Assembly (NCBI GenBank): GCA_030430205.1
Contig: JAUIGE010000011.1
Span: 62,001 to 126,000, forward strand
Source: Bacteroidia bacterium
GTDB taxonomy: Bacteria > Bacteroidota > Bacteroidia > J057
Length of the DNA: 64,000 nucleotides
Direction of reading: 5' to 3'
A program made the position numbers and the translations under genes. The notes beneath the pieces were generated by a model, which was not told where the DNA came from, searched no databases, and saw only the letters and a program-made list of their open reading frames with translations. This document shows, in pieces, positions 42,681 through 53,400 of the stretch. Every line of letters starts with the position of its first letter. Positions within the stretch are counted from its first letter, which is position 1.

Positions 42681-42829
42681 AAGTTGAAATTTTGGGTAAA
42701 TGCGTTTTGCCCGGATAATTTACAAGCAAATTAGGAATACTTGTACCATCAGTAAAAGGGGATTATTTTTACATAGATGGAAGGAAGGAACCTTGGAATT
42801 GCTACCTTCAAGCTTAATTAATTACTCTC

Positions 42830-44911
42830 ATGGCTAAAGCGAAGAAAAATTCGGATAAAAGTTCAAAGGCAAAAGCAGCCCCCAAAGCAAAAGCGGCTAA
42901 GAAAAAAGCTGTTTCCAGCCTAAAGATGATACAGGAGGATGATTGGCTGGAGCCCTATACGGCTGATATGGAAGGCCGACTGGCCCGTTATCACTCAGCC
43001 AAAGCAGAGATCGAGAAAGTCTATGGCAGTCTGAAAAACTTTGCTCAGGGCCACAAATACTTTGGGATAAACTATGAGCCAGAGGCCAAAGGTTGGTGGT
43101 ATCGTGAGTGGGCTCCCGCAGCCATCGCTTTGCATTTGGTAGGAGATTTCAACGGCTGGAACCGGGAAAGCCATCCTCTCATGAAACGTCCCGGAGGCGT
43201 TTGGGAGATTTTTTTACCCGAAAGCGAGTACCAAAATAGCTTCCGACACGGCGGCATATTCAAAGTGCAGGTGACCACAGCTCAGGGCAAAATGGACCGG
43301 CTTCCTGCCTATCTGAGGAGGGCTTTGCAAAATAAAAAGACCACGGATTATGCCGCTCAAATCTGGCAACCCGAGCAGGCATTCGAGTGGACAGATCATG
43401 ATTTTGATATCAAAAAGTTGGGACAACCGCTCATCTATGAATCACATACAGGTATGGCTACGGAAGACCTCAAGGAAGGTACTTACCGTGAATTTGCAGA
43501 CCTGGTCCTGCCTCGCGTAAAAAAACTGGGCTATAATTCCATCCAGATGATGGCCATCAAGGAGCATCCCTATTACGGCTCCTTTGGGTATCATGTCTCT
43601 AATTTTTTCGCTCCATGTTCCCGTTTTGGCACCCCTGAAGACCTCAAATACATGGTCAATAAAGCCCATGAAATGGGCATTGCGGTGATCATGGACATGG
43701 TGCATTCACATGCCGTGAAAAACATGACTGAGGGCCTCAATAATTTTGATGGATCAGGCGGTCAATATTTTCATGAGGGAGGCCGGGGCTACCATGAAGG
43801 ATGGGATTCCAAGTTGTTTAACTATGGAAAATGGGAAGTTCAGCAATTTTTGCTTTCCAATGTGGCCTACTGGCTGGAAGAGTTCCATTTTGATGGTTTC
43901 CGCTTCGATGGCGTTACCTCCATGCTGTATTTCCACCATGGGAATGTCTCTTTTGACCATTTCGACAAATACTTCCGGGATGGGGTAGATTGGGATTCTA
44001 TCACCTATCTGCAACTTGCCTCGACAGTGGCCCAGGAAGTGAAACCAGGAGCCATTCTGATCGCAGAAGACATGAGCGGAATGCCAGGCATGTGCCGCCC
44101 GATAGAGGAAGGTGGTATCGGCTTCAATTATCGCCTGGCTATGGGCATACCCGACTTTTGGATCAAACTGCTCAAGCATAAAAAAGATGAAGACTGGAAT
44201 GTACATGACATCTGGTCTACCTTAACCAATAGGAGGTTAGGAGAAGGAAACATCGCCTATGCCGAGTCACATGACCAGGCTTTGGTAGGAGACAAAACTC
44301 TTGCCTTCAGGCTCATGGACAAGGAGATGTACACCGGCATGGACAAAGCTGACCCCAATCCTGTGGTAGAGCGAGGCATTGCCCTGCACAAAATGATTCG
44401 CTTCATCACGGCGACGCTGGGCGGGGAAGGCTACCTGAATTTTATGGGCAATGAATTTGGCCATCCCGAGTGGATCGATTTCCCCCGGGAAGGCAACAAC
44501 TGGAGCCATCAGTATGCCCGCAGACAATGGTCTCTGGTAGACAATGGCTACCTCAAGTATGAGTGGCTCAACAATTTTGACATGGCCATGGTAGATTTTG
44601 TCAAAAAAACACATCTGTTGGGGGCTGGGAATGCAAACCAATTATGGGTAGAGGAAAAGAAGCAAATCCTCGTTTACGAGCGTGCCGGGCTGATTTTTGT
44701 ATTCAACTTTCACCACAGCAATTCTGTGAATGATTTTACTTTCCCTGCGCCGGAGCCCGGCAAATACGAAATCATTTTAAATTCAGACGATCGGGACTTC
44801 GGAGGCCACAACCGCATAGACAACGCAATTCCTCACTTCACAAATGAAAAGGGAGAGTTGAGTATTTATATAACTCAACGCACAGCTATCGCTTTGAAAA
44901 AAGTTGATTAG
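42830..44911 (+). CDS. glgB: 1,4-alpha-glucan branching enzyme
   Basis: 693 residues. After a Lys/Ala-rich tail (about 1-34), the CBM48 domain (WYREWAPAAIALHLVGDFNGW, about 87-107) and the GH13 barrel follow. The catalytic residues are in place: nucleophile Asp360 (FRFDGVTSM), acid/base Glu413 (LIAEDMSGMPG) and Asp482 (ESHD). GNEFGHPEWIDFPREGNNWS and the C-terminal all-beta domain complete it. The overall pattern resembles the eukaryotic-type GBE1 branch of the family more than E. coli GlgB (from memory). It creates alpha-1,6 branches in glycogen. The positively charged tail is unusual and could bind glycogen-associated partners or nucleic acid. Confidence 0.93.
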   Translation: MAKAKKNSDKSSKAKAAPKAKAAKKKAVSSLKMIQEDDWLEPYTADMEGRLARYHSAKAEIEKVYGSLKNFAQGHKYFGINYEPEAKGWWYREWAPAAIALHLVGDFNGWNRESHPLMKRPGGVWEIFLPESEYQNSFRHGGIFKVQVTTAQGKMDRLPAYLRRALQNKKTTDYAAQIWQPEQAFEWTDHDFDIKKLGQPLIYESHTGMATEDLKEGTYREFADLVLPRVKKLGYNSIQMMAIKEHPYYGSFGYHVSNFFAPCSRFGTPEDLKYMVNKAHEMGIAVIMDMVHSHAVKNMTEGLNNFDGSGGQYFHEGGRGYHEGWDSKLFNYGKWEVQQFLLSNVAYWLEEFHFDGFRFDGVTSMLYFHHGNVSFDHFDKYFRDGVDWDSITYLQLASTVAQEVKPGAILIAEDMSGMPGMCRPIEEGGIGFNYRLAMGIPDFWIKLLKHKKDEDWNVHDIWSTLTNRRLGEGNIAYAESHDQALVGDKTLAFRLMDKEMYTGMDKADPNPVVERGIALHKMIRFITATLGGEGYLNFMGNEFGHPEWIDFPREGNNWSHQYARRQWSLVDNGYLKYEWLNNFDMAMVDFVKKTHLLGAGNANQLWVEEKKQILVYERAGLIFVFNFHHSNSVNDFTFPAPEPGKYEIILNSDDRDFGGHNRIDNAIPHFTNEKGELSIYITQRTAIALKKVD

Positions 44912-44930
44912 GTCAGGAACCCCAAAGGTT

Positions 44931-45680
44931 CTATTTCAATTCAAAATCGATCAGATAATGATCGCTGAGGCCAGCCAGAAAGGAAAACTGGTTCAATTTC
45001 TTTTCCCATTTGTTGAGGGTTCGGATCAGTTTTTTCCTTCTGCTGTATTTTTGTTCCATGCGTGCCGGAGGAAGCGCCACACCTATGGGCTGCTGGGCTT
45101 TCAGGTGAAACCTTTTGGCAAAAATATGTTTGATGCTTTCCGGAGAATGGTAAAAAGCTTTTAGCTCGGACTCGTTTTCCTGTACCCGCTGCCGATTCTC
45201 GGCAGCAAAAAAGTCCCAAACACTTTGTTTGGGCATGATGACTGCCACAACCCTGCCGCCAGGCTTCAGCAGGCGGGGAAAGCGCATGGCAAGGCGCTCC
45301 AGGCCTTCCTGGTTGATGGTGTTCAACCCACCAAAATTGGTGAATATCAGGTCAAATTTTTCCTGCAAACGATCTGCATGAATCGCTCCCAATCCCAATT
45401 GCCGAAATTCTGGTCTTTCGGGAAATTTCCACTTGTCAGCAGTCTCTTTGGCTACTTTTAAGTTATGAAGAGAAGGATCTGTTGCCAGTACCTGATGCCC
45501 CAGTTTGGTCAGGTAAAGGGCGTCCTCTCCCAGGCCGCAATGCAATTCAAGCACCCGCTTGGGAGAATCATCAGGAAATTGTTGTTGGAGGTATGTCCAG
45601 ACATATTTGCGTTGAAGCAAACTTTCATTTCGTACATACGGCTTAGGGTTGTCAGGAGTGGAAATGGTAGAATGCAGCAT
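44931..45680 (-). CDS. class I SAM-dependent methyltransferase
   Basis: 249 residues from the ATG at 45680; an in-frame TTG four codons upstream is a weaker start. Motif I RVLELHCGLGEDALYLTKLGHQVLATDPS (about 40-68) binds SAM, and FDLIFTNFGGLNTI (about 110-123) is motif IV. RLLKPGGRVVAVIMP (about 135-149) is motif VI. The substrate is unknown. It converges on glgB with a 19-bp gap. Confidence 0.83.
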   Translation of the reverse strand: MLHSTISTPDNPKPYVRNESLLQRKYVWTYLQQQFPDDSPKRVLELHCGLGEDALYLTKLGHQVLATDPSLHNLKVAKETADKWKFPERPEFRQLGLGAIHADRLQEKFDLIFTNFGGLNTINQEGLERLAMRFPRLLKPGGRVVAVIMPKQSVWDFFAAENRQRVQENESELKAFYHSPESIKHIFAKRFHLKAQQPIGVALPPARMEQKYSRRKKLIRTLNKWEKKLNQFSFLAGLSDHYLIDFELK

Positions 45681-45846
45681 GTGAACTTGCAAAATTGTAT
45701 TTGGCGAAAAATGAACGGAAGGGAGCTAAGCAAAGGAGCGTTTTTGACTGGAAAAAGCAAAGTCTGAATTTAGACTCAAGTTAACGGATTTTTGGGCGAA
45801 GACCAACTCAATAATAACTTAAAGAAAAAAAACTCACTGGATAAAC

Positions 45847-45894
45847 AATCCTTCAAGATTTTTGTCTTGATTCTTGTAAATTCGAAGGATTTTT
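45847..45894. other. hairpin in the leader region of the dTDP-rhamnose gene
   Basis: Arms AATCCTTC/GAAGGATT enclose a smaller CAAGA-TTTTTG-TCTTG stem-loop, about 20 bp before the start codon at 45915. It could be a transcript leader structure or a terminator for leftward transcription; evidence is weak. Confidence 0.35.
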
Positions 45895-45914
45895 GAACAA
45901 AAAACTATTTGAAT

Positions 45915-46811
45915 ATGATTCATATCCTCGTAACCGGCGCAAATGGACAGGTCGGAAGTGAAATTAGGGAACTTGCTAATAATTATCCAGACTGGAAGTT
46001 TACATACATTGATATAGAAGAGTTAGATCTTACGAATCGACCAGGTGTAAAGGATTTTTTTGGAGAGCATAAATTCAACTATTGCATCAACTGTGCAGCC
46101 TATACAGCTGTAGATAAGGCCGAGTCCAATGAGGCCCTGGCTCACAAAGTCAATGCGACCGCAGTCAAGTATGTCGCTGAGGCTTGTCGGGACAATGGTA
46201 CCGGCTTGATTCACCTGTCCACAGACTACGTCTACCACAATGACCAAAACACCCCCTTCAAAGAAGGGGATATCACCACGCCCAAGGGCGTATATGCCCG
46301 CACCAAGCTGGAGGGCGATTTGCTCGCCCAGGAGATCAACCCCAAAACGCTGATCCTCCGTACTTCCTGGGTTTATTCCAGTTTTGGCGAAAATTTTGTT
46401 AAAACCATGCTTCGCCTGGGTAGAGACAAGAAGGAGCTTTCTGTGATTTTTGACCAGATCGGTAGCCCAACCTATGCTACCGACCTCGCAAAAGCGATGT
46501 TGCTCATTATCGACAAGGTAGAGAGCGGCGAAGTGCCAGCCGAAAAATTCAATGATCTCTATCACTTCAGCAATGAAGGTGTAACCAGCTGGTATGATTT
46601 TGCTAAAACGATTTTTAGCCTGGCTACGATCGATTGTGTGGTTTTACCCATAGAAACCAAGGACTATCCCACGGCCGCCGAAAGGCCACCTTTCAGCCTG
46701 CTCAACAAAGCCAAAATCAAGGAAACCTTCGGAGTCGAAGTTCCTTATTGGCGGGACAGTCTGAAAAAGTGTTTGAAGTTGCTGGGCGAAATTCGTTTTA
46801 GGAGCTATTAG
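45915..46811 (+). CDS. rfbD: dTDP-4-dehydrorhamnose reductase
   Basis: 298 residues from the ATG at 45915; the in-frame TTG two codons upstream is unlikely. Rossmann motif GANGQVGSE (8-16). The extended-SDR active site is STDYVYHNDQNTPFKEGD, then PKGVYARTKLEGD with the Tyr-x-x-x-Lys pair. ILRTSWVYSSFGENFVKTMLRL is the family signature. The enzyme makes dTDP-L-rhamnose for surface polysaccharide. The other rml genes are not in the window. A hairpin-rich leader precedes it. Confidence 0.9.
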   Translation: MIHILVTGANGQVGSEIRELANNYPDWKFTYIDIEELDLTNRPGVKDFFGEHKFNYCINCAAYTAVDKAESNEALAHKVNATAVKYVAEACRDNGTGLIHLSTDYVYHNDQNTPFKEGDITTPKGVYARTKLEGDLLAQEINPKTLILRTSWVYSSFGENFVKTMLRLGRDKKELSVIFDQIGSPTYATDLAKAMLLIIDKVESGEVPAEKFNDLYHFSNEGVTSWYDFAKTIFSLATIDCVVLPIETKDYPTAAERPPFSLLNKAKIKETFGVEVPYWRDSLKKCLKLLGEIRFRSY

Positions 46812-46948
46812 GCAGCTATTCGCCTGATCATGCCGAAGAGCATTTTGGAGACTTCTATGTAGCGTTGGCGGTAGGAGTCGGAGTGGAATATTGAGCAAAA
46901 TACGGGTACTCAAACTTGAACTCATCCGCAGGACTTGCGATTTATCGC

Positions 46949-46976
46949 AAAAAAAAATCCAGAGCATTGCTCTGGA
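46949..46976 (-). terminator. terminator of tRNA-Ser
   Basis: Minus-strand stem TCCAGAGC/GCTCTGGA, 3-nt loop, then nine T; begins 5 bp after the tRNA 3' end. Confidence 0.85.
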
Positions 46977-46980
46977 CTAG

Positions 46981-47065
46981 CGGAGAGGGAGGGATTCGAA
47001 CCCCCGGACCCGCAAAGGTCAATGGTTTTCAAGACCACCGCATTCGACCGCTCTGCCACCTCTCC
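46981..47065 (-). tRNA. tRNA-Ser (anticodon UGA)
   Basis: 85 nt on the minus strand. Acceptor stem GGAGAGG/CCTCTCC with discriminator G, D-arm with GCAGAGCGGTC, anticodon loop CTTGAAA (anticodon TGA, reads UCA), a long class II variable arm, and T-loop GGTTCGAATCC. CCA is not encoded. Confidence 0.96.
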
Positions 47066-47438
47066 TGTCTTCTAATGTGGGGCAAAGATAGTACCCTTTT
47101 TTTGATAACTACAAGGGCTGTATCATTTTTTTTTTACTTTTGAATTAACTCTTCTCAAACGATATGCTCCTTCAACACCAGCTTGATACTTATTGCTTAG
47201 GAAAGGCGACGCCCAAAGCCGGAGGCCTTTACCAAATCGAGATCCAATCCAAGGGAGGAGAAGACTCAACCAGGATGTGAGGATGGGTGAAGTATGGCTT
47301 GCCTCCGACAACTGGCAGCCGTGTTCACCTGTGGATTAAGCTAAAATGCCCCATATGGGTCATTGATGGGTGTCAGGGAGGGAACTAACTTGAAAGGGTC
47401 AATTTCTATGAATTTCCTGTTAACCTGAATGCACCATC
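47066..47438. other. intergenic region between tRNA-Ser and the giant surface-protein gene
   Basis: 373 bp without a convincing gene; short open frames at 47123-47311 and near 47163 lack start signals and family resemblance. It should contain the promoters of the tRNA (leftward) and of the giant gene (rightward). No repeat or strong hairpin is visible. Confidence 0.4.
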
Positions 47439-50400
47439 ATGAAAACTTTTACCCTTTCCTTTCTGCTTGCGGTTGCAAGTTATTTTTCCTCCTCTCTTCT
47501 CGCTCAATCCAACCTTCCCTATGAAGTAAATCAGACAGGGACCTTTGCCTTCACCTTTGTCCCGGGAGACACGGTAATCCTTGAGGATGAGGAAATTAGC
47601 GCGGCTTTGCCGATAGGATTTTCTTTTACTTTTTTTGATTCAACCTATACCTCTTTTCATATTGGGTCAAATGGCTTTCTGACATTTGAGAGCACGCTAT
47701 TTACGGGCTGCTGTGACGGACAGTCCATCCCTGATCCCGACGACCCCAACAATCTGATCGCTTTTGCCTGGAATGACCTCGACCCCGAATCGGGCGGTAC
47801 GATCATGTATGGCAATTCGGGTGTAGCACCCAACAGAACCCTGGTCGTTACTTTCCTCAATGTTCCTCACTTTGGCTCGGCGACGACGCCTGTGACGGTC
47901 CAAATAGTCCTTTTTGAAGGCAGCAATAACATCGAAATTCATTCAGGCTCTATGCCCGGAACTTCGGGTGATCATACGATGGGGCTTGAAAATAGAAATG
48001 GAACGATAGCTGTTCCGGTGCCAAGAAGAAATGCAAGTTCATGGGCAGTTGTAGCAGACTATGTGCAATTCAAGCCGAAAAGGAAAGCGGCAAATGACGC
48101 AGGAGTCAGCTCTTTATCCCTTCCTGCCTATTGTGCAGGTTTGCAGAATGTATCGGCCATCGTCCGAAACTATGGCAGCAACCAGATCAGCAGCCTGCTG
48201 GTGAATTGGGAGGTAAATGGCGTTTTGCAAACGGCTGTGCCGTTTAGCAATACTCTCGATACCCTGGGGGGAAGTGGGGCCGATTCTGCTTCGGTAATTT
48301 TGGGAAATCTCAGCCTGGTCCAGGGGCAAAGTTATGCCATCAGGGCCTGGACTTCCAGCCCCAATATGCTCACCGACAGCGTGAAAGCCAATGATTCTGC
48401 CTCCCTCGCTTTTTCCTCTGGCCTTCCGCCCGGCACCTATACCATCGGTGGCAGCAATCCGGATTATGCGAACTGGCAGGCTGCCGTAAGTGATCTGAAT
48501 AATTTTGGGATTTGTGGGCCGGTGGTTTTCGAGCTGCGCCCGGGAACATATAATGAAAACATTGAACTCAATGATATTGCTGGAAGTTCAGCTACCCATA
48601 CCCTCACCTTTCAATCGGAAAGCGGAGACAGCACAGATGTTATATTGAGCTATACTTCCTCCGGAAGCATTTTTCATACCCTCAAATTGAATGGAACCCG
48701 CTATGCCACCTTTAAAAACCTGACGATCAGGCATGGAGGCACGGGTTTTCAGGGAAATGCTGTTGTACTTGAAAATGGAGCCTCTCACAACCGGTTTTTG
48801 AATAATGAACTCCAAGGGATTTCGACCCTTATTGGGGCGACCCAATTGGCTGTGGTTTTCTCTTCCGCAGGAAGCTCAGAGGCGGATAATTCCAGCAACA
48901 ACCTGTTCCAAAACAACCGCATCAACCAGGGTTCCTATGGAATTTATATGCAGGGATTTGCGTCTTTTATGGGAAATCGGGAGCATGGAAACAAAATAAT
49001 CAATAACCATATTTCGGAGGCTTTTGCCGGGGGAATCCTTTGCACGGACCAGGACAGCCTGCTCATAGAAGGCAATGTCATCGATTCAGCAGGAGGATAC
49101 AGCCTTTTTAAAGGCATTGAATTGAGCTTTTGTTATGCAAATCTGCATGTGCACAAAAATCATTTGCGCCTGCATGATGGTACAGGCATGCGCCTGTTTG
49201 GGCTTTTCGGAAGCCCTTCCCAGGCTTTGCATGTGTACAACAACTTCATCAGCCTGACAGGCAGCCAGGCCATGACAGGCATCGAAATCCTTTCGAGTGA
49301 CTACCTGCACCTCAATTTTAACAATGTCCATCTGAGCGGTGGAGGGGCTACTGCTACGGCCATTTCGATAGATGGCAGCAGCTCAAACGCTGAAATCAAA
49401 AACAATGTTTTTGCGAATTCGGGTGGCGGTTTTGCCATCACGGATGACATGAGCACAGGCTTTAGCCTGGATTATAACGCCTATTTTGCCGATTCATCGC
49501 CCATGGCGATGCGAAATGTCAGCCTAAACGGGCTGAGAGATTGGCAGCTTGCGTCTGGCCAGGACAGCCATTCTCTGCAAGCGAATCCGCTTTTTACTTC
49601 AGCTACGGATTTGCATGTGCAAAAGGCCCTGCTCAATGCCTCCGGCATGACCATCAGTGGCATTTCCACAGATATTGACGGGGAGAACCGCGGCACGCCG
49701 CCAGATATCGGGGCAGATGAGTTTACGCCTTCGGCGAGTTATGATGCCAGCATGGCAGCGATTTTTGCGCCACAGGCGCCCTTTGCGGCGGGGACCTATC
49801 CCCTTAGCGCGGTGATCCGCAATGCCGGCGGCACTAACCTGACGGCACTGACCGTCAATTGGTGGGTAAATGGCACGCTGCAGGCGAGCCTGCCCTGGGC
49901 TGGAAACCTCGCTCCCGGACAGGGAGATACCCTCAGCCTGGGGAATTTTAGTTTCATTGCAGGGCAAACCTATGATTTGCACGCAAGAGTGGATCTTCCG
50001 CTGGGATTTACCAATGCCGACCCCAGTGATGATACACTGAAGATCAACGGTATGCGCACAGCCCTATTGGGCATTTATAGCCTGGGGGGCAGTGCCCCTG
50101 ATTTCGCCGATTTTAGCGCGGCTGTGCAGGCCCTTTCTGATGGCGGCGTATTGGGAGCTGTGACCTTTCTGGTCAGGTCAGGCGTCTATGAGGAGCAAAT
50201 TCGCATAGGCGAATTTCCCGGCTCTTCCTGCCAGAACCCTGTCGTTTTTCGCTCTCAATCAGGGGATAGCAGCCAGGTGACCCTGCAATATGCTGCCACA
50301 GATTTTACCAAAAACTATGTCCTGAAATTGGATGGAGCCGATGGCCTGAGCTTTCAGTCCATTAGCCTGAAAAGTCTCGATACCTCTTTTTATTCCCTTT

Positions 50401-53400
50401 TCCGCCTGCTGGATATACAGGGCGGAGCGAATTGTAACACCTTTGATGATGTCCATTTTATCGGCCAGCCAACGACCAGCACCTCCAGTTCAACCTCATT
50501 GGTGTATGCCGCGGATGGCAATTTGCCTGATACCAGCAACACTTTTATCAATAGCCTTTTTGAGTATGGAAGCAGAGGGATAGAAATGGAAGGCCCTGGT
50601 TTTTTGGATAGAGAAAATAACAACAGGATAGAAAATAATACTTTTCTCAACCAATACTACCGCCCCATCCACCTGGGCTATCAGCAGGATGTGAGGCTTA
50701 CAAATAACCATATTTCCAGCTTGCAATCTTTCGACAACTTCTTTACGGCCATGTATTTATTTGTCGTAAATGGAGAAAGCCAAATTGAAAAAAACAGGCT
50801 GGAAGCCGGGGCCGGAACGGGTATTTTCTTATCATCCTCGGATGGAAATATGAACCAAAAAGGCAAAATTGTTAACAATTTCATCTCTGTTGGAGGCAGT
50901 GGGCAGGCTTATGGGATATGGGGCACAGGCTCCGATTACATCGATTTTCTACATAATAGTGTGCATATTTACAGCACAGATGTCATGGCCGGCCGTGCTT
51001 TGTACCTGAGTAGCGGTACCAACCTCTTGCTGCGCAACAATATCCTCGCCAATACAGCTGGGGGCTATGCCGTCTATCTGGACGGAAGTTCCTATGCTGA
51101 TGCCGATTACAACGACCTCTATAGCTCTGGCACCCGCCTGGGCTTTCGCCTGGCAGATCTGGCCGACCTCACGGCCTGGCGAAGCGCCACAAGCCAGGAT
51201 GTCAATTCGGTTTCTCTAAACCCGCTTTTTCAGTCCAATGCTGACCTCCATATCCAGGGCAGTGCGCTGGATGGACTGGCAACGCCCCTGGCGAATGTCA
51301 CAGATGATATAGACGGCGATAGCCGGGATATGCTGACGCCGGACATCGGCGCGGACGAATTTACCTACCTGCCCGATGATATCGGGATTTTGTCGATCCT
51401 TTCGCCCAAGACAGGCTGTAGCCTGGGACAGGCAGATTCTGTCCGGATCCGCATTGCCAATTTTGGCAGCAACATCCAGACAGGCTTCAATGTAGCCTTC
51501 ATTTTTAACGGGCAGGCTGCCGTGGTGGAAAACGTAGGCGCATTTAGCATTGCAGCTGGGCAAACAAAAGATTTTACCTTCAAAACGGCCACCCTCAACC
51601 TTGTTGCTTTTGGGAGCTATAGCCTGAGCGCTTATACCGCCCTGGCGCTGGATCAGGATGTGCAAAATGACAGCTTGAGCATCAGCCTGAGTAATTTTCC
51701 TGCTTTTAGCATCAGCATCAGTGGAGATAGTGCTATTTGTGCGGGAGAGGGAACCTATTTGGAAGCTTCAACAGGGGGAAATACCTATGTGTGGAATGAT
51801 GGAAACACAGGGAGGTTTAATTTTATAACTCCCGGCTCTTCCCGAACCTATGAGGTTACTGCAACCAACCTCAACGGTTGTACCGCTACCGATACCTTTC
51901 GAATAGAAGTTTCACCCCGCCCAACGAAACCCGGCATTACGGCAAATGGCCCATTGAATGCCTGTAATGGTGACACCATTGTGTTGACATCCAGTGTGTT
52001 AAGTAATATCCTTTGGTCAAATGGAGATAGCACCGCAAGCATAGTGGTGACCGAAAGCGGGAATTATGAGGTCACTCATTTTTCTGCCAACGGCCTCTGT
52101 TTTACCAATTCTGATCCTGCGCAGGTGAGCATTTCTGATGACAGCATCAGTACCTCGGGCATGACGACCATTTGCCAGGGCAATTCAATCACCCTGTCGG
52201 CTACAAATGCTCAAAGCCTGAGCTGGTCCAATGGCTCGATGAGCAATCCCATCAATGTGAATCCTGCCGTGACTACCACCTATTGGGTAAATGCCACAAC
52301 GGCTTTGGGCTGTGCTTATTCAGACACGGTTTTGATCACTGTCGTGCCTTCATCACAACCTACGGTTATTCAAAACGCTTTTCCGCCTGATGGCTCCATC
52401 CATGTAGCATCCTCGCCCCGCCTTTCCTGGCAGGCAGGAAGCAATACCCTCTTTTATGATGTCTATCTGTGGAAAAAAGGAGATCCCAGGCCGATTATAC
52501 CTATTTCCCGCAATCAAAGCGCGATCTCCTACGAGGCCAACAACCTGGATAATCTGACCTCCTATTACTGGCAGGTAGAAGCGAAAAACGCCTGTTTAGG
52601 AGCTTTCAGCGATACGATGGAATTTAAAACCATCGGGCTGCCCGATTTGGTGATTGATGGGCTATCAGCACCGGTTTCCGGTGTAGCCGGGCAGGCGGTG
52701 AGCCTGAATTGGACGGTACGCAACCAGGGTATAGAGGGGACGGGAGCCAATGCCTGGCTGGATTATGTCTGGCTTTCGTCTGACGAAAACCTGCGCCAGG
52801 CAGAAGACATTTTGCTTGCTACTTTTCCCAACCAGACTTTCCTCAATCCAGGCCAAAGCTATACCCAGAACCGCTCTGTTTCGCTTCCAATCAGCCTGAG
52901 TGGAAGTTACTACCTCTTTGTCACCACTGACAATCCCGAGGCCTATTGCAATACGCCCAATCAGCAATGCTTTCCCGGCGCAGCCCGGGCTTCTGCGATC
53001 AGGAATATGAAGGAGTCGGACGAAACCAATAACTGGATATTGGATACCCTTCTGATCAATCCGGCTCCGGTGCCTGACCTGCAGGTCAGCAGTGTGGGCG
53101 CTCCCTCCGCCGCTTTCAGCGGCGATAATCTTTCCGTCACCTACCAGGTACAAAACCTGGGCATTGTGCAGGCCCTGGGGCCCTGGAGGGACCGTGTCTA
53201 CCTCTCCGAGGATAGCATTTTTGATCCCACAAATGCCTTTATGCTGGCAGAGAGAACCTTTGTAGGAGGACAAATAGATGCCGATAGCAGCTATACCTAT
53301 GTGGCTATGGGGAGAATTCCCTATTCGTATATGGGCACCTATTGGGTGCATGTGGAGACAGATGTGAACAACAGCCTCTATGAAGGCGCGTTTGAGGGAA

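Noticed and set aside
46807-46905. Remnant resembling the C-terminal end of a four-helix-bundle (IVS-type) protein on the minus strand (YIEVSKMLFGMIRRI)
   Set aside because: Only about 25 residues, no start and no upstream part; resemblance too short to annotate as a pseudogene.
47123-47311. 62-codon open frame upstream of the giant gene
   Set aside because: No coding signature; overlaps the expected promoter region.
46981-47438. tRNA-Ser as an integration site for the giant gene
   Set aside because: No second copy of the tRNA 3' end and no integrase were seen.
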